Shown here in pieces: positions 45,048 to 55,056 of a DNA stretch of 64,000 nt. Made by a program: the position numbers and the translations under genes. The DNA comes from an uncultured Clostridia bacterium. Its GTDB lineage: Bacteria; Bacillota; Clostridia; Christensenellales; UBA1242. The DNA lies in contig CALWJY010000015.1 in assembly GCA_944381135.1 (NCBI GenBank), positions 62,001 through 126,000 on the forward strand, written 5' to 3'. Below the pieces are notes generated by a model. The model did no database searches. It was not told the DNA's origin and saw only the letters and a program-made list of their open reading frames with translations. Position 1 is the first letter of the stretch. Each line of letters opens with the position of its first letter.

Positions 45048-45617
45048 TCACTCGTCAACTAAATTCAAATGCACCAAATCAAACTTCTTAACATCAGAGT
45101 TGTCAACATCATAAAAATTAAGGTCGCCACTTTGAGGAAATCCATAAAAATAGCAGCAAGTCAACCTTGCAATTCCATTATGCGCCACAATCAAAATGTT
45201 TTCTTTATTTGAATGCCTTTTTATTATTTCATCATAGAAAGAACTAACTCTTGCAAAAGCTTCATCTATTGATTCCATTCCATTTGCGCGTTTATCGATT
45301 TTCTTGTCCCAAATTTCTGTGTATATCACATTCGAAACATCTTCAACCCCCTCAATTTCGCCAAAGTCTCGCTCTTTGAGACGATCGTCGACAATCATTG
45401 TGACATTTTGATGAAATTTCAAGATTTCCTTTGCCGTCTGCTTTGCTCTGATAAGTGGCGAACAATAACAAATGTCAAAAGTAACATTTTTCAGCTCTTG
45501 TGCCATTTGCTTCACCTGTTTCATGCCTGTTTTGTTGAGTTTAACATCCCTTTTACATCCAGAAATTATGTGGTTTAAATTGTCGTTTGTTTGTCCATGT
45601 CTAACAAAAAACAGCAT
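45048..45617 (-). CDS. histidine-phosphatase superfamily protein (phosphoglycerate mutase-like)
   Basis: A 189-residue enzyme with the catalytic RHGQTNDN (near residue 6), CSPLIRAKQT, the Glu-containing LKERDFGEIEG, and the second His in VAHNGIARL. Branch 1 of the superfamily: acts through a phospho-His intermediate on phosphate esters. Substrate unknown; could be a broad-range sugar phosphatase (PhoE-like). GGAGAAAG precedes ATG 45617. Lies in tandem with the frameshifted copy, to which it is clearly related. Confidence 0.88.
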   Translation of the reverse strand: MLFFVRHGQTNDNLNHIISGCKRDVKLNKTGMKQVKQMAQELKNVTFDICYCSPLIRAKQTAKEILKFHQNVTMIVDDRLKERDFGEIEGVEDVSNVIYTEIWDKKIDKRANGMESIDEAFARVSSFYDEIIKRHSNKENILIVAHNGIARLTCCYFYGFPQSGDLNFYDVDNSDVKKFDLVHLNLVDE

Positions 45618-45849
45618 ATCTTTCTCCAGTCCTTAAAATAAATATTTTAATATTTTCAAACAATTAAAAGTAAAAATTCAACTTTTTTATTTCTTTTTTT
45701 TGCCTTTTTTCGCATTTTTTATTGATTTTTACCTTGTTTTTGATGTTTTTTTTATTTAATTTTAAAATTTCCGTTTATTTCTAAATTTTTGTTTAATTTT
45801 AAAATTTGATATTTTTTCTCGTTTCATTTTAAAACAAATTTTCTTAAAA

Positions 45850-46761
45850 TCAAACTTCAGCAATTTTCTGTTTTTTCATATAGTCCAAAAAATACTGTGG
45901 CAATGGCGCCTCAAAAGTCATTTCTTGATTTGTTCGAGGATGGATGAACGAAAGTTTGTATGCATGCAAAAGTTGCCCGTCAAGTCCTTTAACCTCATGT
46001 CCATACACCTTGTCTGCCACCACAGGATGATGAAGAAATTTTGCATGAACTCTGATTTGATGTGTTCTACCCGTCTGCAAAACAAACTCCACAAGACAAC
46101 ACTTTTCAAACCGCTTCAACACTTTGAAATTTGTGATTGCAAGCCTGCCAGAAGAAGAAACTGCCATTTTCTTTCGGTCTTTTTCATCTCGCCTAATGTA
46201 TGTTTCCACCCTGCCTTCGCCTTCTTTAAGATTACCCTCAAGAAGTGCAAGATAGTGTCTGTGACAGGTTTTGTTTTTAATTTGCTCTGCAAGCGAGCGA
46301 TGAGCCATGTCGTTTTTTGCCACCACCAAAAGTCCACTCGTGTCCTTGTCAAGCCTGTGCACAATGCCCGGTCTCAACTGCCCATTAATTCCACTAAGAT
46401 TTTTGATGTGAAACAGAAGCGCATTCACAAGAGTTCCACTTTTTGTCGAAGTGCACGGATGCACAACAAGCCCCTGCGGTTTGTTAATCACCAGCAAGTC
46501 TTCATCCTCATACACAATGTCAAGCGGTATGTTTTCTGCCTCAGTCGAAATTTTTTCAGGTGCCTTAATTTCAACTTCAACTTCCATACCCATTTTCAGT
46601 GCCAAGCCTGCTTTCAGCCCGTCTTCGCCATCCACTTTCACAAGATTTTTTTCAATTAAATTTTTGATGTGTGAGCGAGAATAATCTGACAATTTGTCCA
46701 GCAAAAAGACATCCAAACGCTTCCCAGCATCATTTTCATGCACAACAAATTTCTCAGTCAT
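45850..46761 (-). CDS. rluD: RluA-family 23S rRNA pseudouridine synthase
   Basis: A 303-residue synthase. N-terminal S4 domain (KRLDVFLLDKLSDYSRSHIK) and catalytic motif GIVHRLDKDTSGLLVVAK (Asp nucleophile), with LQTGRTHQIRVHAKFLHHP. This is the RluD/YlyB type usually placed after lspA in Firmicutes. ATG 46761 overlaps the lspA end by 8 bases; GAGGG of the lspA 3' end is the ribosome site. The longer upstream frame is rejected. Confidence 0.93.
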   Translation of the reverse strand: MTEKFVVHENDAGKRLDVFLLDKLSDYSRSHIKNLIEKNLVKVDGEDGLKAGLALKMGMEVEVEIKAPEKISTEAENIPLDIVYEDEDLLVINKPQGLVVHPCTSTKSGTLVNALLFHIKNLSGINGQLRPGIVHRLDKDTSGLLVVAKNDMAHRSLAEQIKNKTCHRHYLALLEGNLKEGEGRVETYIRRDEKDRKKMAVSSSGRLAITNFKVLKRFEKCCLVEFVLQTGRTHQIRVHAKFLHHPVVADKVYGHEVKGLDGQLLHAYKLSFIHPRTNQEMTFEAPLPQYFLDYMKKQKIAEV

Positions 46762-47476
46762 CCGAGCCCTCTTTGCCATCTTCTGAATTTTCAAATGAAC
46801 TTTGAAATTGCTGACTTTCACTTGAATTGTCATTTTTGGTCAAATATTTGTCTTTTTTCTCAATTTTTTCGGCATTTTTTTGCATTTTTTCAAATTTTGA
46901 CCTGTTTTTCTTTGTTGATTTCGCTTCATCTACACCTTTTTCAGAAATGTTGTTGTCATCATTCTTTTCAATTGTAATTCCTGTCATTTTTGCATTTTTG
47001 TTACTTCTGACAAAATACAAAATAATGTAGATGACAAAAAGCACAACTCCAACACTGAGAAAGACATCTGCAAAATTGAAAATTGGAAAAGATTTCCAAA
47101 AATCAAATTGAATGAAATCGCGCACATAGCCAAAAACAATTCGGTCATACAAATTTCCAAGGCAACCACCAATCAAAAAGGCAAAAGTGATTGTCAGAAG
47201 CCATGTTTTTCGCTTTTCACGAACATAATAATAGATGAAAATGGCAAGAAAAATTATGGTCAAAACAATCAAAAAAATTTGTTTGCCTGACATGATTCCC
47301 CACGCCGCACCAATGTTATAGACCACCTGAAAATTGATTAAGTGCGGAATGACTGTCACCGTTTCGCCATAATTTAAAGTCGCATCAAGAACATATTTGG
47401 TGACCAAATCAATCACCACAAATGCCACAACAATTGCGCACAAAACACCAACCTTAACCCATGTTTGTTTTTTCAC
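46754..47476 (-). CDS. lspA: lipoprotein signal peptidase II with long charged tail
   Basis: A 240-residue LspA, the aspartic protease that cuts prolipoproteins (this window encodes several). Four membrane helices; catalytic Asp motifs GGCLGNLYDRI (near residue 115) and FNFADVFLSVGV (near 137). The usual length is about 150-165; here an extra tail of about 80 Lys/Glu/Asn/Ser-rich residues follows the last helix, likely cytoplasmic and disordered. GTG 47476 is used, with GGAG seven bases before. Coupled to rluD. Confidence 0.93.
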   Translation of the reverse strand: MKKQTWVKVGVLCAIVVAFVVIDLVTKYVLDATLNYGETVTVIPHLINFQVVYNIGAAWGIMSGKQIFLIVLTIIFLAIFIYYYVREKRKTWLLTITFAFLIGGCLGNLYDRIVFGYVRDFIQFDFWKSFPIFNFADVFLSVGVVLFVIYIILYFVRSNKNAKMTGITIEKNDDNNISEKGVDEAKSTKKNRSKFEKMQKNAEKIEKKDKYLTKNDNSSESQQFQSSFENSEDGKEGSDD

Positions 47477-47659
47477 AATAATTCTCCAAAAATATACTTA
47501 ATATGCTTAAAATTCAACCAATTTTAAAATTTTTTCAAAAAAATGCATGCAAATTATCATTTTAATCAATAAAATTTCAGACAAAACTTTCACAATTTAA
47601 AAATGTAGGAATTTGAAAAATTTAAACATAAATTTCAACCTTTCTTACAAATCGATAAA

Positions 47660-48022
47660 TCAATCTTTTTCAATTTCCATGTTTTTTGGAAGAAAAATGT
47701 ATAAATTTTTGTCAACCAATTCGCAACTTGCACCCAAAACATCAATAACACCGTCCAAATAGTCCAAAATTTTGTTCTTTTCTGCTGAATTGCAACCACG
47801 AAAGTCCAAGAAAAATGGAGTGTTTCTTTTCAAAAGTTCCACTTTATCCTTGCAATCTTCAAGTGCTTCAGGATAGAAAACCCTGATTCCATCAATTTCA
47901 GATGGCAATTTTTGCGAAATTTTGAGGTTGTAACTTGCTTTTGGCGCTTGTTTTTTCTTTGTCACCTTAACATCGTCACCCTCAAAGCCGAAAAATTTGT
48001 ATATATAGTTCATAATTCCCAT
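47660..48022 (-). CDS. sepF: cell division protein SepF
   Basis: A 120-residue SepF: N-terminal amphipathic membrane-binding helix (MGIMNYIYKFFGFEGD), a short Lys-rich linker, and the DUF552 fold with FFLDFRGCNSAEKNKILDYLDG and a C-terminal beta strand (DKNLYIFLPKN). SepF links FtsZ rings to the membrane. GAGGTG precedes ATG 48022. Monocistronic here rather than in the ylm cluster. Confidence 0.88.
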   Translation of the reverse strand: MGIMNYIYKFFGFEGDDVKVTKKKQAPKASYNLKISQKLPSEIDGIRVFYPEALEDCKDKVELLKRNTPFFLDFRGCNSAEKNKILDYLDGVIDVLGASCELVDKNLYIFLPKNMEIEKD

Positions 48023-48052
48023 AACACACCTCTGTGACTTTTGTCTTTTTTA

Positions 48053-48080
48053 ATCATATCACAAAACGCCAATAATTCAA
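48053..48080 (-). promoter_or_regulatory. sepF promoter
   Basis: Minus strand TTGAAT (48075-48080), 16-bp spacer ending GTTTTGTGA, TATGAT (48053-48058). Confidence 0.65.
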
Positions 48081-48250
48081 AATAAAAACAAAATAAATTG
48101 ACTTAAATTAATGCAAATGTTAAAATATGTTTGATTATTGATTAAATCATTCTGGCTTTCAAATGTTTTGCAAATGCAAAAAACATCAAAATATTAATTG
48201 ATTTATGTGATAAAATAAAATTAAGCTGTCTATTGTATAAAAGGAGAAAA

Positions 48251-49669
48251 ATGATGCAAACACAAACAAAAAACAACAAAATTGAAAACAAATTGGAAAA
48301 AGTGACAATAGTCAAAAATAAGTGGTGTCTTTGTGATGAAAAAGCAAAAAAAGTGGTTTTCAAATTTTCTGAAGGATATAAATCTTTTCTTTCCGAAAAC
48401 AAAACCGAACGCGAATGCTTGAATTTTGCTGTTGAAGAAGCAAAAAAACATGGATTTTCTGATTTGAAAGAGGCAATTGCGACAAAAAGAAAACTTAAAG
48501 CTGGCGACAAACTTTATGCTGTCAACAAAGACAAGGCAATTGTGCTTTTTGTGCTTGGAAGTGAAGATTTGGAGAACGGTTTAAACATTCTTGGCGCGCA
48601 CATTGACAGCCCTCGCCTCGACTTGAAGTCAAACCCGCTCTATGAAAAAAACGGTTTTTGTCTGATGGACACACAATATTATGGCGGAATTAAGAAATAT
48701 CAATGGGTGACAATGCCACTTGCCATGCATGGAGTTGTTGTCAAAAAGGACGGAACAGTCATCAAAGTCAACATTGGCGAAAAGGAAGATGACCCGGTTT
48801 TCTACATCTCTGACCTGCTTCCACATTTAAGAAAGGAAAAATCTGCTGAAGAAGTCAGTGGCGAGCAACTTGATGTCATAATCGGAAATATGTCATTCAA
48901 AAATGACAGCCAAAATGAGATTGTCATTGAAAATCTGAAGAAAATTCTCTCTTCACAAAACATTGACGAAGACGATTTCATAAGCGCCGAACTTGAAATT
49001 GTGCCAGCAGGAAAAGCGCGCGACATGGGTCTTGACCGCTCCATGATTGTTGGATATGGTCATGACGACCGCTCTTGTGCCTACACCTCACTTCAAGCAA
49101 CTCTCGAATGTGAAAAACCAAAGAAAACCGCCGTTTGTCTGCTTGTTGACAAGGAGGAAATTGGAAGTTATGGTGCAACTGGGATGAAGAGCCGTTTTTT
49201 TGAAAACATGGTTGCAGAAATCATCAACCTCTCAACAACCTACAGCGAACTGAAACTCAAGCGATGCCTCAACAACTCCAACATGATTTCAAGTGATGTG
49301 ACGGCAGGATATGATCCAACCTGGGCAGCTTCCTACAATATGCAAACCGACGCATTCCTTTCTTGCGGACTTTCGTTCAACAAATACACCGGCGGAAAAG
49401 GCAAAAGTGGTTCAAATGACGCCTCTCCAGAATATATTGCGCGTCTCCGCAAAATTCTTGATGACAACAACATTTTTTATCAGTTCACCGAAATGGGAAA
49501 AGTTGACCAAGGTGGTGGCGGAACAATCGCCTACATTTTGGCGGAATATGGCATGAATGTGATTGACGCCGGAATTCCACTTCTTTCCATGCATGCGCCA
49601 TGGGAAGTTGCCTCAAAACTTGACCTATATCACGCCTACCTCTTCTATAAAGCATTCTTAAAAATATGA
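48251..49669 (+). CDS. M18-family aspartyl aminopeptidase
   Basis: A 472-residue cytoplasmic zinc aminopeptidase. Metal and catalytic residues are visible in AHIDSPRLDLK (HxD), GYGHDDRSCAYTSL, VDKEEIGSYGATG (catalytic Glu pair), SSDVTAGYDP and SMHAPWE. It trims acidic residues from peptides. ATG 48251 or 48254 could both serve AAGGAG; the longer frame from 48233 starts before the ribosome site and is rejected. Monocistronic. An extended -10 (TGTGATAAAAT) near 48207-48217 may be its promoter. Confidence 0.93.
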   Translation: MMQTQTKNNKIENKLEKVTIVKNKWCLCDEKAKKVVFKFSEGYKSFLSENKTERECLNFAVEEAKKHGFSDLKEAIATKRKLKAGDKLYAVNKDKAIVLFVLGSEDLENGLNILGAHIDSPRLDLKSNPLYEKNGFCLMDTQYYGGIKKYQWVTMPLAMHGVVVKKDGTVIKVNIGEKEDDPVFYISDLLPHLRKEKSAEEVSGEQLDVIIGNMSFKNDSQNEIVIENLKKILSSQNIDEDDFISAELEIVPAGKARDMGLDRSMIVGYGHDDRSCAYTSLQATLECEKPKKTAVCLLVDKEEIGSYGATGMKSRFFENMVAEIINLSTTYSELKLKRCLNNSNMISSDVTAGYDPTWAASYNMQTDAFLSCGLSFNKYTGGKGKSGSNDASPEYIARLRKILDDNNIFYQFTEMGKVDQGGGGTIAYILAEYGMNVIDAGIPLLSMHAPWEVASKLDLYHAYLFYKAFLKI

Positions 49670-49904
49670 TGTAATTTAGTTTTTGAATTCTGATTAGTTT
49701 TGTCAAACAAATAGCAAGCATAATTTAAACAAAGATAAACTTTCATTTTTGGTTTAATTAAAGAATAAAAGCAAAATATATAATTTTTAAAACATCAAAA
49801 AAATAAATTATTAAAAATTTAATAAGAATTGATATAACTTCGTTTAAGACGCGGAAAAATTCTGCGTTCTTTTATTGCACAGGTGAAACTGTGAAAATTT
49901 TATA

Positions 49905-49933
49905 TTGACAACAAAATTTTTCTATGATAAAAT
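49905..49933 (+). promoter_or_regulatory. promoter of the 182-aa gene
   Basis: TTGACA (49905-49910), 17-bp spacer, TAAAAT (49928-49933). A small hairpin with T-run (about 49848-49874, ACGCGGAA/TTCTGCGT) just upstream may end the aminopeptidase transcript. Confidence 0.8.
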
Positions 49934-49953
49934 TATCTAATAATTGGAGGAAA

Positions 49954-50502
49954 ATGAAAAAGATTGAAGAACTCACACCACAAGATTTTGACAGAGATGG
50001 ATGGGCATTTTTGGGCACATACAAAACATCCAACACGTCTGAAACTGCGGTTCATGTTTTGAGATTTTACACTCGAAACGAAAACAAAAACCTGATTGGA
50101 ACTCCATCCATTTCATCATATTTAAATTCTCATTATGACCCATATCTGTCGTTGTCCGACACAAAAACCATTGTCGAGCTTCCAGCCAATTCAGATTTTG
50201 TCAAAAACAAACAAGAAGTCATAAATTCAAGTTTCAAGCAAACATTGCTTTATTTATTGCAAATCAATCCAAGAATTGCTGTTTTCATTCCGTCATGTTT
50301 TTTAAAAGACAAGACTTTCATCAAACAAATCAACGAAATCACTTCAATGTATAAGTGGGATAAAGCCAATCCCGGAACTCCATACACTCCGCGCGAATTT
50401 ATAAAAAATGCAGTTGAATATAAAATCAAAAAAATAAAAGAAATAAGCATTCCAATTAAATCCCCAAGCGGAAATAAGACATCAAATGGGCGCAATTTTT
50501 GA
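49954..50502 (+). CDS. protein of unknown function, 182 aa
   Basis: No family recognised. Soluble, mixed alpha/beta, with PYLSLSDTKTIVELPANSDF in the middle and a Lys-rich C-terminal helix (YKIKKIKEISIPIKSPSGNK). No signal peptide, no Cys cluster, no nucleotide motif. Excellent expression signals: consensus promoter, GGAGG five bases before ATG 49954. Followed by about 200 bases of AT-rich DNA with short direct repeats (ACTAAATAAGA, TCTAAATCAAA). Confidence 0.7.
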   Translation: MKKIEELTPQDFDRDGWAFLGTYKTSNTSETAVHVLRFYTRNENKNLIGTPSISSYLNSHYDPYLSLSDTKTIVELPANSDFVKNKQEVINSSFKQTLLYLLQINPRIAVFIPSCFLKDKTFIKQINEITSMYKWDKANPGTPYTPREFIKNAVEYKIKKIKEISIPIKSPSGNKTSNGRNF

Positions 50503-50662
50503 TTAAAGACAAACATCAGGCATATCTTAAGCACACCATGAAATTTAATCAAACAAGACATAACTAAATAAGAATTTAACCATGAAAAACAACTAAATAA
50601 GATTTAACTACACAAAAATTAATCTAAATCAAACTTATCCAAAACAAAATTTAATCTAAATC

Positions 50663-50697
50663 AAAAAAAAGATTGCAAAAACTGCAATCTTTTTTTG
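50663..50697. terminator. terminator after tuf
   Basis: AAAAAAAGATTGCA / TGCAATCTTTTTTT with a short A/C loop; works in both directions between convergent genes. Confidence 0.85.
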
Positions 50698-50709
50698 TTT
50701 AAAATGTTA

Positions 50710-51912
50710 TTATTCAATGATTGAAGAAACAACACCAGAACCAACCGTTCTGCCACCTTCACGGATAGCGAAACGAAGTCCTTGTTCAATGGCGATTTCT
50801 TTGTTCAAAGTGATTGTCATTCTGACATTGTCACCAGGCATAACCATTTCAACGCCTTTTTCAAGTTCAATTGTTCCTGTCACATCTGTTGTTCTAAAAT
50901 AGAACTGTGGTCTATATCCATTGAAGAATGGAGTGTGGCGTCCACCTTCTTCTTTCTTCAAAACGTAAACTTCTGCAGTGAACTTTGTGTGTGGGTGAAT
51001 TGAACCTGGTTTGCAAAGAACTTGACCTCTTTCAATTTCTGTTCTTTGAATTCCACGAAGAAGAATGCCGACATTGTATCCAGCAATTCCTTCATCAACA
51101 GTTTTTCTGAACATTTCAACGCCTGTCACAACTGTTTGTTTCTTTGCGCCCAAACCAACAATTTCAACAACATCGTTGACTTTAACCTTACCTCTTTCAA
51201 TTCTTCCTGTTGCAACAGTTCCACGTCCTGTGATTGTGAAGACGTCTTCAACAGGCATAAGGAAAGGTTTGTCAGTGTCTCTGACTGGGTCTGGAATATA
51301 AGTGTCAACAGCGTCAAGCAATTCGTCAATGCATTTGCAAGCTGGATCATTAATGTTTCCTGCTTGAGCAGCTTCCAAAGCTTTGAGAGCTGAACCTCTG
51401 ATGATTGGAGTGTCGTCTCCTGGGAATCCATATTCGTTCAAGAGTTCTCTGATTTCCATTTCAACAAGGTCAAGAAGTTCTGGATCGTCAACTTGATCAG
51501 TTTTGTTCATGAAAACAACGATGTATGGAACGCCAACCTGTCTTGCAAGCAAGATGTGCTCTCTTGTCTGAGGCATTGGACCATCAGTTGCAGCAACAAC
51601 GAGGATTGCACCGTCCATCTGAGCAGCACCGGTGATCATGTTTTTAACATAGTCAGCGTGTCCCGGGCAGTCAACGTGTGCATAGTGACGTTTGTCAGTT
51701 TCATACTCAACGTGAGCTGTGTTGATTGTGATTCCTCTTGCCTTTTCTTCTGGGGCTTTATCAATTTCATCATATCTCATTTTCTGAGCGTGACCTTTTT
51801 CAGCGCAAACCATTGTGATTGCAGCTGTCAAGGTTGTCTTACCATGGTCAACGTGGCCAATTGTACCAATGTTAACGTGTGGTTTGGTGTTATCATATTT
51901 TCCTTGTGCCAT
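50710..51912 (-). CDS. tuf: translation elongation factor Tu
   Basis: A 400-residue EF-Tu. G motifs [17 protein letters not shown] and NKTDQVDD are intact; switch 1 [10 protein letters not shown]; domains 2 and 3 complete to VVSSIIE. Normal length. AAGGAG before ATG 51912. Last gene of the str cluster but with its own promoter and leader, so it can be made independently of fusA. Confidence 0.98.
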   Translation of the reverse strand: MAQGKYDNTKPHVNIGTIGHVDHGKTTLTAAITMVCAEKGHAQKMRYDEIDKAPEEKARGITINTAHVEYETDKRHYAHVDCPGHADYVKNMITGAAQMDGAILVVAATDGPMPQTREHILLARQVGVPYIVVFMNKTDQVDDPELLDLVEMEIRELLNEYGFPGDDTPIIRGSALKALEAAQAGNINDPACKCIDELLDAVDTYIPDPVRDTDKPFLMPVEDVFTITGRGTVATGRIERGKVKVNDVVEIVGLGAKKQTVVTGVEMFRKTVDEGIAGYNVGILLRGIQRTEIERGQVLCKPGSIHPHTKFTAEVYVLKKEEGGRHTPFFNGYRPQFYFRTTDVTGTIELEKGVEMVMPGDNVRMTITLNKEIAIEQGLRFAIREGGRTVGSGVVSSIIE

Positions 51913-51946
51913 TTTTAAAAATCTCCTTTTTGATGTTTACTCTGCT

Positions 51947-51974
51947 ATTTTAGCATACTTTTTTGAAATCTCAA
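51947..51974 (-). promoter_or_regulatory. tuf promoter
   Basis: Minus strand TTGAGA (51969-51974), 16-bp spacer, TAAAAT (51947-51952). Upstream, a perfect palindrome AAGGTCGATGACCTT (52056-52070) lies between fusA and this promoter and might end fusA transcripts or bind a regulator. Confidence 0.6.
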
Positions 51975-52136
51975 AACAATTTTGCTTATTTTATCAAAAA
52001 TTTTTTACAATTTTTCACGCATTTTTTGAGATTTAACAAATTTAAGTCAATCTTGAAGGTCGATGACCTTTCTTTATGAAAATCTGGCAAATTGTGTGAT
52101 GTTTCGGCTCACAAATTTTGCAAAATTTTCGTCAAT

Positions 52137-54215
52137 TTAGGCATTTGCTTTCTTTCTTTGTCCGACAATGCCTTCAGCAATGTTCTTTGGAACTTCAGCA
52201 TATTTCAAAAATTCCATAGTAAATGTTCCACGACCTTGTGTTTGAGAACGAAGATCGGTTGCATATCCAAACATTTCTCCAAGTGGAACTTCAGCGTTGA
52301 CAACTTGAACGCCCGGTCTCGTTTCGTTTCCTGTCAAAATTCCACGACGAGAAGTGAGGTTGCCCATAACTGTTCCCAGATAGTCATCAGGCACTTCAAC
52401 TTGAACTTTCATGATTGGTTCAAGAAGAACAGGATTTGCCTTCAAAGCGCCCTCTTTGAATGCCATGGAACCAGCAATCTTGAACGCCATTTCGGAAGAG
52501 TCAACTTCGTGGTATGAGCCATCAACAACAGTTGCTTTGAAGTCCACAGTTTCATATCCAGCAATCACGCCGTTTTTGCTTGCTTCCTGAATTCCGTTGT
52601 TGACAGGTTGGATGTATTCCTTAGGAATTGAGCCACCAACGGTCTTGTCTTCAAATTGATATCCTGTGCCCGCTGGCAATGGTTCGAATTCAACAACGCA
52701 GTGTCCATATTGTCCCTTACCACCGCTTTGACGGATGAATTTACCCTCTGCTCTGACAGGTTTGCGAATTGTTTCCTTATATGCAACCTGAGGTTTTCCA
52801 ACATTTGCTTCAACTTTGAATTCGCGTTGAAGTCTGTCAACGATGATTTCAAGGTGAAGTTCGCCCATTCCGGCAATGATTGTTTGACCTGTTTCTTGAT
52901 CGGTGTAAGTTTTGAAAGTTGGGTCTTCCTCTGCAAGTTTAACAAGTGCAAGCACCATTTTTTCTTGCATAAGTTTGGTTTTTGGTTCGATTGCAACTTT
53001 GATGACAGGTTCTGGGAATTCCATGCTTTCAAGCACGATTGGATTCTTTTCATCACACAGTGTTTCGCCTGTGATGGTGTCTTTAAGTCCAACGATGGCA
53101 GCAATGTCGCCCGCACCAACTTCTTTGATTTCTTCTCTTTGGTTTGCGTGCATACGAATCAAACGTCCAACTCTTTCTTTTTCGCCCTTGTTTGAGTTGT
53201 AAACATAGGACCCAGCAACCAATTTTCCAGAATAAACTCTGAAGAATGCAAGACGTCCAACAAATGGGTCTGTCATAATTTTGAATGCAAGCCCAGCAAA
53301 TGGAGCATCTTCGCTTGGTGCTCTTGTTTCTGTCTCGCCTGTTTCAGGATTGATTCCTTCAATGTGGTCGATGTCGAGTGGGCTTGGGAGATATTCCACC
53401 ATAGCGTCCAAAAGCATCTGAACACCTTTGTTTTTGTATGAAGAACCGCAAAGCACAGGCACAATTGTTCTTGCAATTGTTGCAGCGCGGAGTGCTTTTT
53501 TAAGTTCGTCAACAGAAATTTCTTCTCCTTCAAAGAATCTTTCAAGAAGAGCATCATCTGTTTCCACAATTTTCTCCACCATTTCGTCATGGAGTTTTTG
53601 TGCTTTTGCCTTATATTCTTCTGGGATATCAACGACATCAATCTTTGTTCCCAAGTCGTCCTCATACATTTCCGCTTTCATCGTCAAAAGGTCGATGATT
53701 CCACTGAAAGTGTCTGCCTCTCCAATAGGCATTTGGATGGCAAGAGGGTTTGTTTTCAATCTGTCTTTGATTGACTCAACGCAACCATAGAAGTCAGCCG
53801 CATCTCTGTCCATTTTGTTGACATAGATGATTGTTGGCACTTTATATTTTGTTGATTGACGCCAAACAGTTTCAGTCTGAGGCTGAACTTTGTCACGTGC
53901 AGAAAGAACCAAAACCGCACCATCAAGCACTTTCAAAGAACGTTCAACTTCAACAGTAAAGTCAACGTGCCCCGGAGTGTCAATGATGTTGATTTTGTGG
54001 CCTTTCCATTGGCAAGTTGTGCAGGCAGAAGTGATGGTGATTCCACGTTCTTGCTCTTGAGCCATCCAATCCATTGTGGCTTCGCCGTCGTGAACTTCAC
54101 CAATTTTGTGGCTTTTGCCGGTGTAGAACAAAATTCTTTCCGTTGTGGTTGTCTTACCCGCGTCAATGTGCGCCATGATGCCGACATTTCTGGTCATTTC
54201 AAGGTTTGTAGCCAT
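52137..54215 (-). CDS. fusA: translation elongation factor G
   Basis: A 692-residue EF-G. G motifs [20 protein letters not shown] and NKMDRDAAD are present; domains II-V follow (domain IV tip [15 protein letters not shown]). Normal length. AAAGGATG before ATG 54215. Separated from rpsG by 840 bases that hold the 262-bp tandem repeat. Confidence 0.98.
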   Translation of the reverse strand: MATNLEMTRNVGIMAHIDAGKTTTTERILFYTGKSHKIGEVHDGEATMDWMAQEQERGITITSACTTCQWKGHKINIIDTPGHVDFTVEVERSLKVLDGAVLVLSARDKVQPQTETVWRQSTKYKVPTIIYVNKMDRDAADFYGCVESIKDRLKTNPLAIQMPIGEADTFSGIIDLLTMKAEMYEDDLGTKIDVVDIPEEYKAKAQKLHDEMVEKIVETDDALLERFFEGEEISVDELKKALRAATIARTIVPVLCGSSYKNKGVQMLLDAMVEYLPSPLDIDHIEGINPETGETETRAPSEDAPFAGLAFKIMTDPFVGRLAFFRVYSGKLVAGSYVYNSNKGEKERVGRLIRMHANQREEIKEVGAGDIAAIVGLKDTITGETLCDEKNPIVLESMEFPEPVIKVAIEPKTKLMQEKMVLALVKLAEEDPTFKTYTDQETGQTIIAGMGELHLEIIVDRLQREFKVEANVGKPQVAYKETIRKPVRAEGKFIRQSGGKGQYGHCVVEFEPLPAGTGYQFEDKTVGGSIPKEYIQPVNNGIQEASKNGVIAGYETVDFKATVVDGSYHEVDSSEMAFKIAGSMAFKEGALKANPVLLEPIMKVQVEVPDDYLGTVMGNLTSRRGILTGNETRPGVQVVNAEVPLGEMFGYATDLRSQTQGRGTFTMEFLKYAEVPKNIAEGIVGQRKKANA

Positions 54216-54486
54216 AAATTTTTCATCCTTTTAATGAGATTTCTCGTTTTATAGTGCCGAGATTTCACTTTTTAGTTTATTCAAAGTATTTCCACTAAGT
54301 CAGTTTTTTCAAACAAGGAATTTCACTTAATTTCTTGTCAAAAAAAGTTTTCTCCGCAAATTTAAGAAACGCTTTAATCAATCAAAACCTCACCAACTCA
54401 TACATTTTTTTATAAATATAAATTATTCAAATATGTTGATTTAAAATTTTCATTTAAACCAACCAATCATTTAAAACAATTTTCTT
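54216..54486 (-). other. fusA upstream spacer
   Basis: About 270 bases, AT-rich, between fusA and the first repeat copy. No ORF, no clear terminator or consensus promoter. TTTACA and TTAAAT with 17-bp spacing at the repeat border could be a weak promoter. Confidence 0.5.
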
Positions 54487-54748
54487 ATAAATGTAAAACT
54501 TTTGTTGAAAATGCAAAATTTTGCTTAAAGTTGTTGATTTGATTAAGAGTTTGCTTAACTCTTCCTAAAACCCGCGATGACATTTTGTAGTGAAAGGTTT
54601 CACCGCTCTCAAAATGGCATCGCCACTCCTCTCGCAGAAAAATGTCCAGCGGAATTTTTCAAGAGGCGGAAAGGGGCGCGCGGGGAAAACGAATTTCAGC
54701 GGTTAGGCAAAGCCGTGTCCGCGTTAAGAAATTCCAGTTGTCTCCGCG
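54487..54748. repeat. copy 1 of a 262-bp tandemly duplicated element
   Basis: About 98% identical to 54792-55052 (a few substitutions and one missing base). It is distinctly GC-richer than its surroundings in its right 170 bases. Internal structure: GTGAAA/TTTCAC hairpin, GAATTTC/GAAATTC inverted pair, AAGAGTT/AACTCTT stem. A short frame on the + strand (54577-54795) is open in both copies but has no ribosome site. Identity unknown; a dispersed non-coding or MITE-like element is the best guess. Confidence 0.85.
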
Positions 54749-54773
54749 AATGGTTAATCAATCACCACTTTAA

Positions 54774-54802
54774 ATTATACACATTTTCTAAATAAATGTA
54801 AA
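54774..54802 (-). promoter_or_regulatory. possible promoter between the two repeat copies, reading toward fusA
   Basis: Minus strand TTTACA (54797-54802, inside copy 2), 17-bp spacer, TATAAT (54774-54779, in the unique spacer). Confidence 0.5.
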
Positions 54803-55052
54803 ACCTTTGTTGAAAATGCAAAATTTTGCTTAAAGTTGTTGATTTGATTAAGAGTTTGCTTAACTCTTCCTAAAACCGCGATGATATTTTGTAGTGAAAG
54901 GTTTCACCGCTCTCAAAATGGCATCGCCACTCCTCTCGCAGAAAAATGTCCAGCGGAATTTTTCAAGAGGCGGAAAGGCGCGCGCGGGGAAAACGAATTT
55001 CAGCGGTTAGGCAAAGCCGTGTCCGCGTTAAGAAATTCCAGTTGTCTCCGCG
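54792..55052. repeat. copy 2 of the 262-bp element, abutting rpsG
   Basis: Second copy, 304-305 bp from the first. It ends four bases after the rpsG stop codon on the operon strand, so the element was inserted or duplicated exactly at the gene end. The + strand frame (54881-55069) runs on into rpsG. Confidence 0.85.
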
Positions 55053-55056
55053 GAAA

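Noticed and set aside
54577..54795. 72- and 62-codon frames on the + strand within the two repeat copies
   Set aside because: No ribosome site or promoter on that strand; frames are open mainly because the copies are nearly identical. Kept as repeats, not genes.
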